From assembly GCA_018340805.1 (NCBI GenBank), contig JACMZG010000008.1, positions 21,809,930 to 21,873,929 of the forward strand: a stretch of DNA of 64,000 nt, given 5' to 3'. The position numbers and the translations under genes are program-made. Below the pieces are notes generated by a model, which had not been told where the DNA came from, did not search any database, and saw only the letters and a program-made list of their open reading frames with translations. Positions 46,400 through 57,339 of the stretch are shown here, one piece after another; positions within the stretch are counted from its first letter, which is position 1, and each line of letters opens with the position of its first letter. Source of the stretch: Microvelia longipes (lineage: Eukaryota > Arthropoda > Insecta > Hemiptera > Veliidae).

Positions 46400-48490
46400 A
46401 TGTATAAGTGTGTGTTGTATGTATGTATAAGTGTATGTATGTGCAAATTTCTTGTAAATGCACTTCAGCTCAAATGGCTGATCTAATCCTTGTGAAACTT
46501 TGCCCGAAACTCAAGACTTGTAAAAGAAAGTCCTGATTAGATTATAGGGTTAATTGAACTAAGCGTATAAAAATGGCGTCACTTCAAACTTTTCAAAAAC
46601 TCAAAAAATATTTGTGTGATAAAAGAGTTTCAATAAGTATCTAAAGACGATTTTAAGTTTTTGGAATACAATAAAACTTCAATCTCTTATATCTATAGTT
46701 TTTTATCCCCTTCAAGACATACTAAGTTAATTTCATGTCGCTGGTTTCGTCATATTTTTGTTTAATAAATTCCATTTTAATTATTCCTCCTGTTTATTTT
46801 TACAATTTATGAAGATAAAATCCTTTCACTCAGTTAATATTTTTAGCTCGATAGGGTTTAATCTGACAGAATTGCCCCTTATACTAATTTATGACAGTAT
46901 CATATTTTGTCCCAAAATAATTCCCTCCGCCTTTACATGATTACTTTTATCCTCTCAAGTGTTATATGAATTTTTTCACAAAAGCAAAAAAATACATATT
47001 ACCCGTAATTTTTCTTGTTATTCTTTTTAATAATTATTACACCCTAGAGACTACCACGCTGATATAACCCTTTAAAATTTAGTTAACGAACACTGCTCGA
47101 AGCTCTGTAAAAATTCAAAAACATAAATTAAAATTAAATTTTTTAGGAATGCTTGTCATATGCTTCCTCAATTTTACTAAAAATACCTTTTTTAATTTGT
47201 ATATAATTAATTTATTGTTTCGTTCATATCATCATAAATTTATATTTTTATAACAAATTATACCCTATGCATATAGTTTTCCTGTGAAATATTAACCTTC
47301 TCTATAGTCTATTTCAAAAATAAGCAAGACATATTTTGAGAAAATATATTCTGCAGTATATTATATAATATATGTTCTCTAATTTGTATTTTGTACAATA
47401 TTTTGAGTTTCTTTTAAAACCTTTATTTATGTGTTTGTCTCTTGTTTCTTTCTATATTATACTTTTATCTACATTATATAAAATGCATATACATATGATG
47501 ATGCTTAAATCTGTTTAAAGAATTTACTCTATTTTAAATATGAACAACAAAATTATTACCGCGTGTCTAGTATTATTATTTAGTTTAATTTATTGACTTG
47601 GATTATTTTAGTTTCACATCTAGTAATCTTTTGAGTTAAAAAACTATGTACTTCACTATATACTGTGCTATAAGGAACACAAACTCGTACTTTTTTTACC
47701 TACTATAGGAAAAGTACTAGATTAAAAGTACCGAGATTTTATCCGAATTATCCGTTATAGGCGTTATAAGTACGTTCTAACTTATTTTTATCGTCATTTC
47801 TGTCTGTGTGTTTGTTTGTAGAAGTGCGTCTTTGCCATGCATGTATATGCTAAAAAGGTAAAACTTGATAAAAAATGAAACTTTAGGTCTATTTGGGCTG
47901 GTTGGAAGAATGATATAAGATAATTTTGTAATATAGCGATAAAATGTCTTAGAAACTGACAGACGTAGTTAAACTTTACTATTTTATGTAAGCCATCATG
48001 AATTATTTATGTTCACTAAAACCTTCAAAAGTTAAATTATTGTAAATTTCATATTTCTTGAGCTCGATCATAAGTATTTAAGTTTCTAAAAAATATAACT
48101 TTTATGTAATTCAACTTAACTTTTAATGACAATAAAAATTATTAAATTAAAAAATCATAATTTTAAAATAGCTGACAAGAGAAAAATCAAATTTAGTAGA
48201 TCTTTTTGTATTCTACAAAAGTACATATGTGTCAAAGTTCAACTCTATTGGTCAAATCTTTCACCTAAAAAGTTAAAATTTATTAGGTAAAGGAAAAATG
48301 CATTGGATTTTAACGTTTTTCTCTTTTCTCTGTAGATTACTCAGCTATATGGGTTAACAAGAACCAACAAATTTTTATCTTCCTGACGGCAATACTAAAT
48401 ATATAAGGACCTTTATCTGAAGGAATCTATTAGCTCTAGATTTTATTAAATGTTAATTTAAAGTTTCTAATTCTAGCCGTTAATTATTTT
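46400..48490. other. No recognisable gene
   Basis: AT-rich. A short GTATGTATAAGT repeat lies at 46385-46443. A family-A-like start (TACTTTTTTTACC..ATAGGAAAAGTAC, then TTATCCGAATTATCCGTTATAGGCG) lies at about 47688-47800. Confidence 0.45.
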
Positions 48491-48492
48491 AG

Positions 48493-48937
48493 GATGGTAG
48501 AAATATGTTACAGGATGATAGGGATATGTTATAGGATGATAGGTATATGTTGTAGGATGATAGGCATATGTTACAGAATGATAGGGATATGATATAGGAT
48601 GGTAGAAATATGTTATATCATGATAGGGATATGTTACAGGATGGTAGGAATATGTTATAGGATGATAGGGATATGTTATAGGATGATAGGTATATGTTTT
48701 ACGATGATAGGGATATGTAATAGGATGATAGGGTATGTTATAGGATGGTAGGAATATGTTGTAGGATGATCGGGATATGCTATACGATGATAGGGATATG
48801 TTGTAGGATGAAAGGGGTATGTTATAGGATGGTAGGAATATGTTGTAGGATGATAGGGATATGTTATAGGTTGAAAGGGTATGTTATAGATGGCAGGAAT
48901 ATTGTGTAGGATGATAGGTATATGTTATAGGATGATA
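48493..48937 (+). repeat. 21-bp minisatellite
   Basis: About 21 tandem units of the form AGGATGATAGGGATATGTTAT, with a GGTAGGAATATGTT variant every third or fourth unit. Purine-rich on the plus strand. No ORF. Confidence 0.95.
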
Positions 48938-49907
48938 AGGAGGAAGTATGAGTATGTAAAAGTTAAATCGTAGTGTAATCCTGGGGATTATAAAATATTG
49001 GAATTATTTAATCCCTAAGATTAAAAAGGAGCCAAAACTAATGCAACATCTGTTAATCAAATAAATGTTTAATTTAATTTATACAATATCTATAGCAATT
49101 CTTTATTAATATTATTTTCTATAAGGTATAAATATTTTTTGTAAGCTAATTTTAAATACGATTATAAATATGAAATATACAACTTCACAAGTATAAAATA
49201 ATTTAACATTATAGATTTTGGTTTATTATATTTATTGATGCACATTAAATATTAATGAATATATTTATCTACTTTGTTGAAGATAAACTAATGATGAATT
49301 AATGATTTCAATGTAATAAACATTATTAATTTAGAATATCTAAATTATATAAACTTCTGAGTGAGATACGGTTGATCAAATGTGCAGAAAACAATAGTCA
49401 AATAATGTTATGCAGTTTAAATCTAATCTTACATTATCCTTTCATCATGTTATCAAGGGGTTTATGAAAAGGTTTGCAATGCGAGACTAGAATTCTGTAG
49501 AGGTATAATAGATCTGAAATATCTTTGATAAGTAATAGTATCTTCATAGTGCTTCTATCGCAGAGTCAAAGCTAGGAAACTCTTTGAGTTAAATTAACTC
49601 TCTTAGAGTTTCAAACACATTTTGATACACTTTATATTATATTTGATCAAAGCAAACATAAACATTTGTACCAAGTATAGAGCCGATTGAGTTTAACTGG
49701 ATATTATAGGTACAATTTACTACTTCGTGTCTGTGCAAAAATAGGGTAGGATAATAAATCAAGTATTTTACGGTAACAGCAATGTGAAAGTACTGCTATT
49801 AACTGCTGCGACCTATTGACTTTCACTTGAACTATTTCAAAATTTTCATGAGAAAATTCGCCCATAAAGGTAGAGTGAGGCTCAGCCTCCTGATTAAAAT
49901 AAATAAA

Positions 49908-49943
49908 TAAATATATATATATAATAATATATATAAATAATAA

Positions 49944-49981
<38 letters not shown>

Positions 49982-49994
49982 ATATATATATATA

Positions 49995-50028
<34 letters not shown>
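49908..50028. repeat. (TA)n / TAAA microsatellite
   Basis: TAAATAAATAA followed by TA repeats with interruptions. Confidence 0.95.
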
Positions 50029-50029
<1 letters not shown>

Positions 50030-52030
50030 CTCTAAACTCTAGACCGGAACTCTAGATCGAAGCAAAGTTACTAAGAAACCTTTTTTTGTTTTAAACTGTA
50101 CCGCTTTGGCCATTTATAACAGAATAGAACCCGCAACTAATGAACCAAGGTTCCAAAGATAAGGCCCGGTAACAAATTTCAAGAACTACCTGACTAAGAA
50201 TAATGCCCACTACGGGATGGTGGTGGCCATGTAGTGGATCCAATCTACAACTCACACCCAGCTTTGATATTTTATTAATTTTAATATAGATAAAGATGCA
50301 AATAGCAAGAACTGCCAAAGATAATAATTAAAGATACAAATAATTTACTCAAACTCAATTATACATATTCTTAAAAAAATAATAATCCACACTTACGAAA
50401 GAAGATGTTTTCGGTACCGAGTTTGCCTAAGAGAGAACCACCGCTTGGTCCTGACTCATATTTATAACCTCGGACCGCTCTGTTGCCAAAATACCAAAGA
50501 AAATATACTTTTCTCTAAAACCAAAAAAAGCGAGCAACTGCGAGCCCTAAAGACTTATCGGCACGCCCAACAAAATAACAATGTTGCCAAATCGCCACAA
50601 AACCTATTGTTAGTTGTGTCTTTATTTCTTTATCTAATAAACACTTTTTGGTTTTAGTTTTATGCCACACGGACACTATCAACTGGAGCCTGATAGCTAA
50701 GGGAGAGCCATTGATCAGTAAGAAGAGTAGAATTGCCTGTCCAGCCTGCCCTAGGCACTGCCAGAGTAATTATTGCTGGAACAAAACACATTGCCAGGTA
50801 ATAAAGTTATACATTTATTTTTAGCTTCCAATATATCTTTTGGAAGATATAGTGGCGCGCATAGTGTGCCCGAAAATCGGATGTGTGACTATAATTCGTT
50901 TAAGAGATCCCTGATCAGCCTTAGAGACGACAAAGTTAACCTGGCCCTATTGAAAATCAGGTTATCGTGAAATCAATGGTATGCTAAATCAACAACATCG
51001 TCAAAAAATCGGTTTCAGTTAAGAGTTACAAAATTTTGACAAAAAATGTGTTTATTTATGATTTTAGGGGGCTGAATTAAATAAAGAAAAAAGGGTCAGG
51101 ACTATTCTTAATAACCAAATACACGTAAAGACCGTCGTAAATTATTGGAAACCTAAAATACGACCGGTAAACAACAAATTTCCAGTAGGGTGTCATATTC
51201 GACGTTTTTAGTGGCTCTGAGTTGAATAAACTGTTCCGCAGTCAATATACTTTATACATCGATGTTTGGTTTATTGGTTCAATAAAAGTTTATGTACTTT
51301 ACCTAAGTACTTCTTAAGTACTCAACCTTAGTACTTCTAAGGTTGACTCAACCCCTGGGGGCTTCAACCATAGGATTTGATGCCACATCGCTTTATGAAG
51401 AATAGTTAGAAATTATTATGAGATAGAAAAAAATAAAATGAAATTTGATTCCCAGTTTATCAAAACCTATTTATAAGACATATTATCCTTTCAGATAAAG
51501 AATTTTCCAACATTCACTATAACTACTATGAAGGATCTGCTATATAAATTAGATAGAGCGAAGATATTCTGTCCTAGAAAATGAGATTAAGTCCCTCTTA
51601 ATCAAAATAACTGGACTTCCTAATATAATCACACACTTCAATTTCATCACGACTCCAATCAAATTTAGTAGAATAAACCGATTGAGCTACGATTTTACAA
51701 AATAAACAATTAAATAACATTTATATTTCAGGTGCTGCGTCGTATACAATAAACTTACGTTGAAAGCCATCAAAATGGCCATATCATAAATAACAGTAAA
51801 ATACAATTTAGGATTTTGTGAGTAAATTCAAATAAAAAATGTTAGAAAAAGAAATATCCAAAAAATATAATCTTATTCAAAATTATTTAGAAAATGAGCA
51901 ACAGTCACATTATTATTCATCATTCAAAAGTTTTAGGTTACATTTCTTCAAAATCTTTTTTTAATACAGGTTATACAGGTTATACAAAATCTAATTTAAC
52001 TTAATAATTTTTCAATATTATTAAATTAAA
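50029..52030. other. No recognised gene
   Basis: Somewhat GC-richer than average at 50040-50970, with ORFs of 65-75 codons at 50091-50318 (minus), 50445-50657 and 50773-50970. None shows a family I recognise. The stretch 50820-50970 follows a TTATTTTTAG that could be a splice acceptor, but this is weak. Confidence 0.35.
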
Positions 52031-52039
52031 AATCAGGTA

Positions 52040-52560
52040 CAGCGTACATCATAACTTTTCCTTACCATATTGGATACGCTACGCTCATCCTCCCTACTTC
52101 GGACACGCTTCGCTCGCCCTCAGAATATACAAATTTATACTGCAACACGTCTTCGGACTCGCTCCGCAAGTCCTTAGTAAATGCATAGTACTCCTCACAT
52201 AGTAAAAACGTTTTATTTCCAGCGGTCACTCATCTAGCCACTGACCACGCTCGTTTATGTTTATCATTTATGATCCAACAACTGATCCAACCGTATATGT
52301 ACTAGCGGTACTGAACCGAAACTTAAGTAAGTGCACTTACTTAATACGATGAGGGATACACTTATACCAAATTTCAACTCAATTTAATAATTTTTAGATT
52401 ATTTCAATTTAAAAAAAACGTATACAAGTCATTCCATAAAAATTGAACTAATGCTAATAATGAGATGAAACTTAGCTCATAGTTTTTTCTTATATATGAC
52501 TATATGAGTGCCAAATCTCAAACCGACCGACAAAGTATTCCGCGTTTAATTTGCGATATT
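52040..52560 (-). repeat. Families D and A, longest joined copy
   Basis: Inverted copy with GGATACGCTACGCTCATCC, GACACGCTTCGCTCGCC, ACAAATTTATACTGCAACAC and CGGACTCGCTCC (52062-52170), the CAGCGGTCACTCATCTAGCCACTGACC block, ATCCAACAACTGATCCAACC, and, further right, CGTATACAAGTCATTCCATAAAAATTGAACTAATGCTAATAATGAGATG (family A 3' block). It suggests that families D and A are parts of one longer element. Confidence 0.6.
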
Positions 52561-52569
52561 TTTGATAAG

Positions 52570-54277
52570 TCATCATCGCGAGTTAATAACGTCATAAAAT
52601 ATTATTTTTCGGATACCACAGCTAGATCTAAAGATTGATTTTTGCATAGAGATATTACTCCTAGAGGGGTCCTATCTCTATGGATTTTATAAAAGTATTA
52701 ATGAAAAACAATTTCAATAAACTTATAAACAAAATTTGTAAGAGAATTCTAATTATTAAAACCTATTAATATGAAAATAAACTGTAGGGCAATCATATTA
52801 AGACAAATCATTAAACCTAATAAAACATAAATTTCTCCACACATTTTTTTCCAATTAGCAGTCAACCTAAAACAATAATTGAACAAAGTAGATATTTGGC
52901 ATTTAATTAATTACATGTTAAAATTTATCAAATAAAATGCAACCATAAAATAAAAATTTAATTTCTAATAAGGCTTTAAAACTACTAGGAAATACTATTG
53001 GTCACTAAGCTAACAAATTTTAACCACATTATTAAATTGATATTGTAACGCAAATTTTTGTAAGCAAGGTAAAATTGACAGAAGAGACAAGGTAATTAGG
53101 GGTATGAGCCACACGTGAGGCCAGACCACTGCCTTGCCTCCCCCAACTCTCATAGTACATCTGTCAGGTCATCTCTAAACCCTTATCAAAGCAAACAAAG
53201 AGATTTTACAGCTATTAAACTAAATAAGTCTTAAATCTTAATACTAATTAATCATAAACAAAGAATACAATAAAATTATGACATCTCGCAACAAAGTTAA
53301 GTTTTTATGATCCACAGCACATAAATTGATAGGTTCCGTTAGTGAAGAGGTCTTTATCCTTGGGCTGTTTTTGTTTTAAAAAACATATTTTTAGTAACAT
53401 TTCAGTGTTCAGCGTTTTTCTTTTTACCGTATCTAATATAAATATAAATATCAATCCCAGAACAATTCTTATAAATAAAAATGTTGCCTTATAAAATTCG
53501 TAATTTAAGAGGGTTTCTTTGTGCTTGCTCTAGTTTTCAGATTTTGTTCAGTAAATTAACGATAGAGTAAACAAAATCTATTATTAAGCTGAGACATGTT
53601 TCCGTATTCATTAAATTATTCTAATTTAGCTATTTATGGTACAAGGCAAGAATATAATTTTACTGACTAGTACCATTAGTCTCTTAGCTAAAATCAAAGA
53701 AAGACTCTAAAAGCTACTTCAATAGGTGAAAAAGGTGAAAATTATTCATTTTTGACGTAATGCATATTAAAATTGAGGTTTTGGAGCATTTATTATAAGT
53801 TTATATTATTTAAATAAAAGTTTATCAAATAAATGAATGTCTCAAATAAATTCAAGTTACTGGATAGTTACAATTACTGTCTTTGTTCAAAAACTTGTAT
53901 TAGCTGTGAATAGGTTTTCACTCCTTCTCTTAAAATCAAATAATTGTACTGTCTTTTAAACAATAGACGGAAGACATTTCATTTAAAGTTGCTTCTGTGG
54001 TTGAACATACTGTCCTAATCCTGAAAACTAGGGTTTTTTTTGTCTTCCAGTTTACTTAAAACTAGGTATTAGAATAAAAAACCAAGTCTTCTGGTAAGGA
54101 AGGAAAATAAAGGTTTTCTTGGTGGATGAAAAACCTTAATTACAACTCTTGCCTTGTTTGTTCTTCCAGGGCTAATTAATTTTTCTTTTTTACTAGAGAT
54201 TTTAAGGGTTTTTGTAACGATCTTGAATCATCTTTTATAATTATGGTTGTTTTCTCTTAATGATGGGTTTTGTTTAG
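52570..54277. other. No gene seen; possibly intron upstream of the receptor exon
   Basis: AT-rich. A GC-richer segment at about 53095-53170 (GCCACACGTGAGGCCAGACC...) was checked for an exon and none is convincing. The last bases before 54278 (TTTCTCTTAATGATGGGTTTTGTTTAG) form an acceptable pyrimidine-rich acceptor. Confidence 0.4.
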
Positions 54278-54423
54278 GTTATTGGGAAATCATTTGCTGA
54301 GAGGAATGAAGGATGTCATGAAGAGTGTGTGGGAGGCTGTACTGGACCAGAACCTAATCAGTGTACAGCTTGCAAGAACCTCCTCCTCCAGGGAGTCTGC
54401 ACTAATGCCTGTCATCAGGATCA
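54278..54423 (+). CDS. Exon of an EGFR/insulin-receptor-type furin-like cysteine-rich domain
   Basis: Bounded by a TTTGTTTAG acceptor and a CA|GTACGA donor (weaker than consensus), 146 bases give 48 codons plus two bases. The frame, starting GTT ATT GGG, reads VIGKSFAERNEGCHEECVGG, then CTGPEPNQC, TACKNLLLQGVC and TNAC. Eight cysteines fit the C..C..GCTGP....C.AC.N....G.C...C spacing of the furin-like repeat in the extracellular part of EGFR/ErbB and insulin receptors; the GGCTGP and ACKN strings are closest to ErbB. Such receptors are membrane tyrosine kinases that bind growth-factor ligands. No other exon was found, so the gene is partial here or this is an isolated fragment. The ATG ORF covering this place is in another frame. 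Confidence 0.6.
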
Positions 54424-55165
54424 GTACGATAACTATTACTTATTTTTTACTTACTCTCTTCTTTCATATAATTTTTAACATATACTTTATAATAAAAAAA
54501 ACGTAAAAACTCAAGTTTTATTGTGATGCATTTTAAGAGTTAAAGTGACTTCGAAGTCACTAAAAAAGTAACTTTTGTATCGAAATAGTAAACGGAAAAA
54601 GACGGAAGCTGTTAAAATGAAGAATCCACAATCCTTGTTGGGCTGTAATCATTGCTTTTCCGTTGCTCTATTGTACATAATATCTACTATTTCTCTAGTC
54701 CACAAACTGTATAGGAAACCCTCTTTCCCTCTTTGGCACTCCTGCAAACTACCTTTTCAATATAAACCTATTCAAAACACCATCAAAAATATCAACTTTT
54801 GAAAATCCTGCAAAAAGAAAAACAAATAAAAATAAAATACCCGAACCAAAAAATATGAAATTATCCTTAACCCAAACAACCCTTTCTCACCCCAAAAATA
54901 ACCTTAATTCATACAAAAAAAAATATAAATAAAGAGGCACAGATTACCCTAAATCAATAAATAAAATATGGCTCGAATTTACACAAAGTAAATATTGTAT
55001 ACTTTTGCCAGTAAAGAACTTGTTTAAAAAATTGAAGATAATAATATATTTTATTTAAGAATTATTTTATCCTTACGTTTTGCTACTTTATATTTGTAGA
55101 TATGATTGTATGAAAGGGAGTAATTATTTAAATATTTTCTCTGTTTCCACCAATAAATAAATAAA
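54424..55165. other. No gene seen; possible intron downstream of the receptor exon
   Basis: AT-rich; the ORF at 54575-54802 has no recognised domain. Confidence 0.4.
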
Positions 55166-55166
55166 T

Positions 55167-55260
55167 TCTCTATTTATACCGTAGTTAGGGAAAGTAAAGT
55201 GTTTGCAGTAAAAATTCAAAACTGAGAACTCACCTTAACTATCCGTCTCAGATGGTTTTA
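55167..55260 (+). repeat. Repeat family A, partial copy
   Basis: TCTCTATTTATACCGTAGTTAGGGAAAG, AAGTGTTTGCAG, then ACTATCCGTCTCAGATGG: the same order as at 15099-15200. Confidence 0.6.
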
Positions 55261-55487
55261 AAACCTCCTTAGTGGTTTTACCAACTTTTCTATTTCCATA
55301 TGTGTGTTTGTATTTGTTTTCATCTTTGCCCCCAATGTGTTTATGATATCATTAACCAGTAAATTCATATTTCAAAAACCATTGGATAAAGTTAAACTTT
55401 GGCTCCAGTGCATTCCTTTATAAACCAATAAACGAATAAACGAAGCTTATTCATATTCATGTATCAATAGATCAGTTATTTTATTTC

Positions 55488-55621
<134 letters not shown>

Positions 55622-55697
55622 TTGGGCTTTAGGTAACTCCGTTTTTGCAATAATTTGCCTTTTTATATCGCTATATTTTAAAGACACTTACTCAGCA

Positions 55698-55797
55698 CCA
55701 CGCACCGTACCACTGGAGGAGAGGATAAAACTATCTAGCAAATCTCTTTTTAAGAGACTTGTAAGATAGTTTTATCCTCTCTCCGGTGGTACGTGGG
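55698..55797. repeat. Inverted repeat with ~36-bp arms
   Basis: CCACGCACCGTACCACTGGAG... continuing to GATAAAACTATCT (55698-55736) is mirrored by AGATAGTTTTATC...CCGGTGGTACGTGGG (55762-55797), with about 25 bases between. One GAGAG difference and two mismatches were seen. A strong stem-loop, possibly a foldback element. The 63-codon minus-strand ORF at 55750-55941 overlaps it and is not recognised. Confidence 0.75.
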
Positions 55798-56169
55798 CTT
55801 AGTAGCACCCATGCACAGGCCACTCAGGAAGTGACGCCAAACATTCCGGGTAATGCCTCCGTCAGTGTAGGGGATCAGTAGTCGTCGGTATCTTGTCAGT
55901 ACCAATTCATTGATAGTTTTGTCTATTGTCAAAACACACAAATATAAAAAATAATGTAAGCAATCTTGACTGGTTTACAGCAGATTAAGGGTATTATAGG
56001 CTTTGCTTGTCCTCCGACAGTAACACTTGTTTTATTCCTATCGGTCAATCCAAGTATTATTGGCCTCCCTCGATGCGGTTAAAAATTAGAGGTTCGAAGT
56101 TATTGCTAGATATACTAGCTTTATGAAATAAAACTGATCATACTTATTTGTTTCATAACTACCTCAATC

Positions 56170-56890
56170 CTCTGGTGACACTGTATGGTATACAGATGGA
56201 TCTAAGATGGACTGTGGCTCTGGGAGTGGCATATATAAGGCTCATGCAAATCTCAAAACTCATTTCCTTTAGGAAAGTATGCCACAGTGTTTTAGGCATA
56301 AATATGTTTTATTAATGCTTGTCTAATAAAAAATATTAAAATGAATCCTAATCAGACTTTTATAAATATTTTTACTGACAGCCAAGCTGCCATTAAAGCT
56401 CTTGGTTCAAACAAAGTCAAATCTAAGCTTGTCTGGGAGTGCTTACAAAACCTTCTGACCTTATCACTCAACAATGATGTAGCAATCAGATGGTTGCCTG
56501 GCCATAAGGGAATTGAAGTAATGAGCAAGCAGACATCCTTGCAATAAAGGGGCCTGAGACCACTCCTATGGGCCCTGAACCCATAGTAGCCATACCCGAA
56601 ACTATAGCCAAAGGTGTAATTAAAGATTGGCTCTTAACCAATCACCTGCACCACTGGAACAAATCCTCTGGCATGAGGCACAGTAAACTTATGTTAAAAG
56701 GACCCAGTCCCAAAGTAACTGAAGACCTACTCAGTCTAGGCAGAAGGGACCTTAGAACAGTAAATGGGCCACTGACTGGTCACTGTCACCTCCGAAAACA
56801 TCTCCATGTTCTAAAACACAGATTAGAACTAATACTGTGTTTTAGTATTAGTTCTAATACTATTAGTTCTAATACTGTGTTTTAGTATTA
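56170..56890 (+). pseudogene. Jockey-like LINE RNase H domain and C-terminus
   Basis: WYTDGSKMDCGSGSG at about 56188-56235 is the first RNase H block, with the catalytic Asp in YTDGS. After stops near 56270 the frame resumes at 56341 with IFTDSQAAIKAL (catalytic Asp in FTDSQ), KLVWECLQNL and IRWLPGHKGIE (the W.PGH.G. block). A one-base shift near 56520 breaks the GNE.AD block, which normally carries the last Asp, and the second ORF (56568-56885) continues with KDWLLTNHLHHW and LLSLGRRDLRTVNGPLTGHC, the usual C-terminal Leu-Arg..GL.TGHC region. From family knowledge this arrangement is that of jockey/I-clade non-LTR elements in arthropods. Inactive. Confidence 0.85.
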
Positions 56891-57167
56891 GTTCTAATAC
56901 TGTGTTTTAGTATTAGTTCTAATACTGTTTTTTAGTTAGTTCTAATACTGTGTTTTAGTTCTAATACTAATACTGTGTTTTAGTATTAGTTCTAATACTG
57001 TGTTTTAGTATTAGTTCTAATACTATTAGTTCTAATACTGTGTTTTAGGTATTAGTTCTAATACTGTGTTTAGTATTAGTTCTAATACTGTGTTTAGTAT
57101 TAGTTCTAATACTATTGTTCTAGACTGTGTTTAGTATTAGTTCTAATACTATTAGTTCTAATACTGT
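56835..57167 (+). repeat. LINE-tail minisatellite, 23-25 bp
   Basis: Tandem units of TAGTTCTAATACTGTGTTTTAGTAT with shortened and expanded forms, starting at the end of the LINE coding sequence. The unit is partly self-complementary (AATACT/AGTATT). It lies where a LINE 3' UTR would be and seems to have expanded from the 3' UTR. Confidence 0.9.
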
Positions 57168-57264
57168 GATATTTTATCTTTCTTGTCAAGTTATTAATTA
57201 TGCTTTTGTGCTTTCCTTGTCTGTTTTGTTATAAGTGTTTTTAATGTAGTTTTAGTTTTTAAGC

Positions 57265-57335
57265 CTGAAGATGCCCACAGTGATGGGTGAAATGTCATTG
57301 CTGTACACAAATAATTATTAGCTAGTGATTAAAAT
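57265..57335 (+). other. LINE 3'-UTR hairpin motif
   Basis: AAGCCTGAAGATGCCCACAG followed by TGATGGGTGAAATGTCATTG: CCTGAAGATG.CCCA...TGGG.GAAA.GT is the conserved 3' stem-loop style found at the end of many jockey/CR1-like LINEs and of SINEs that share their tails. It lies downstream of the RNase H and the tail minisatellite on the same strand. Confidence 0.6.
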
Positions 57336-57339
57336 AATT

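Noticed and set aside
54270..54506. 78-codon ATG ORF over the receptor exon
   Set aside because: It is in a different frame from the cysteine-rich reading, which has the family pattern and splice sites.
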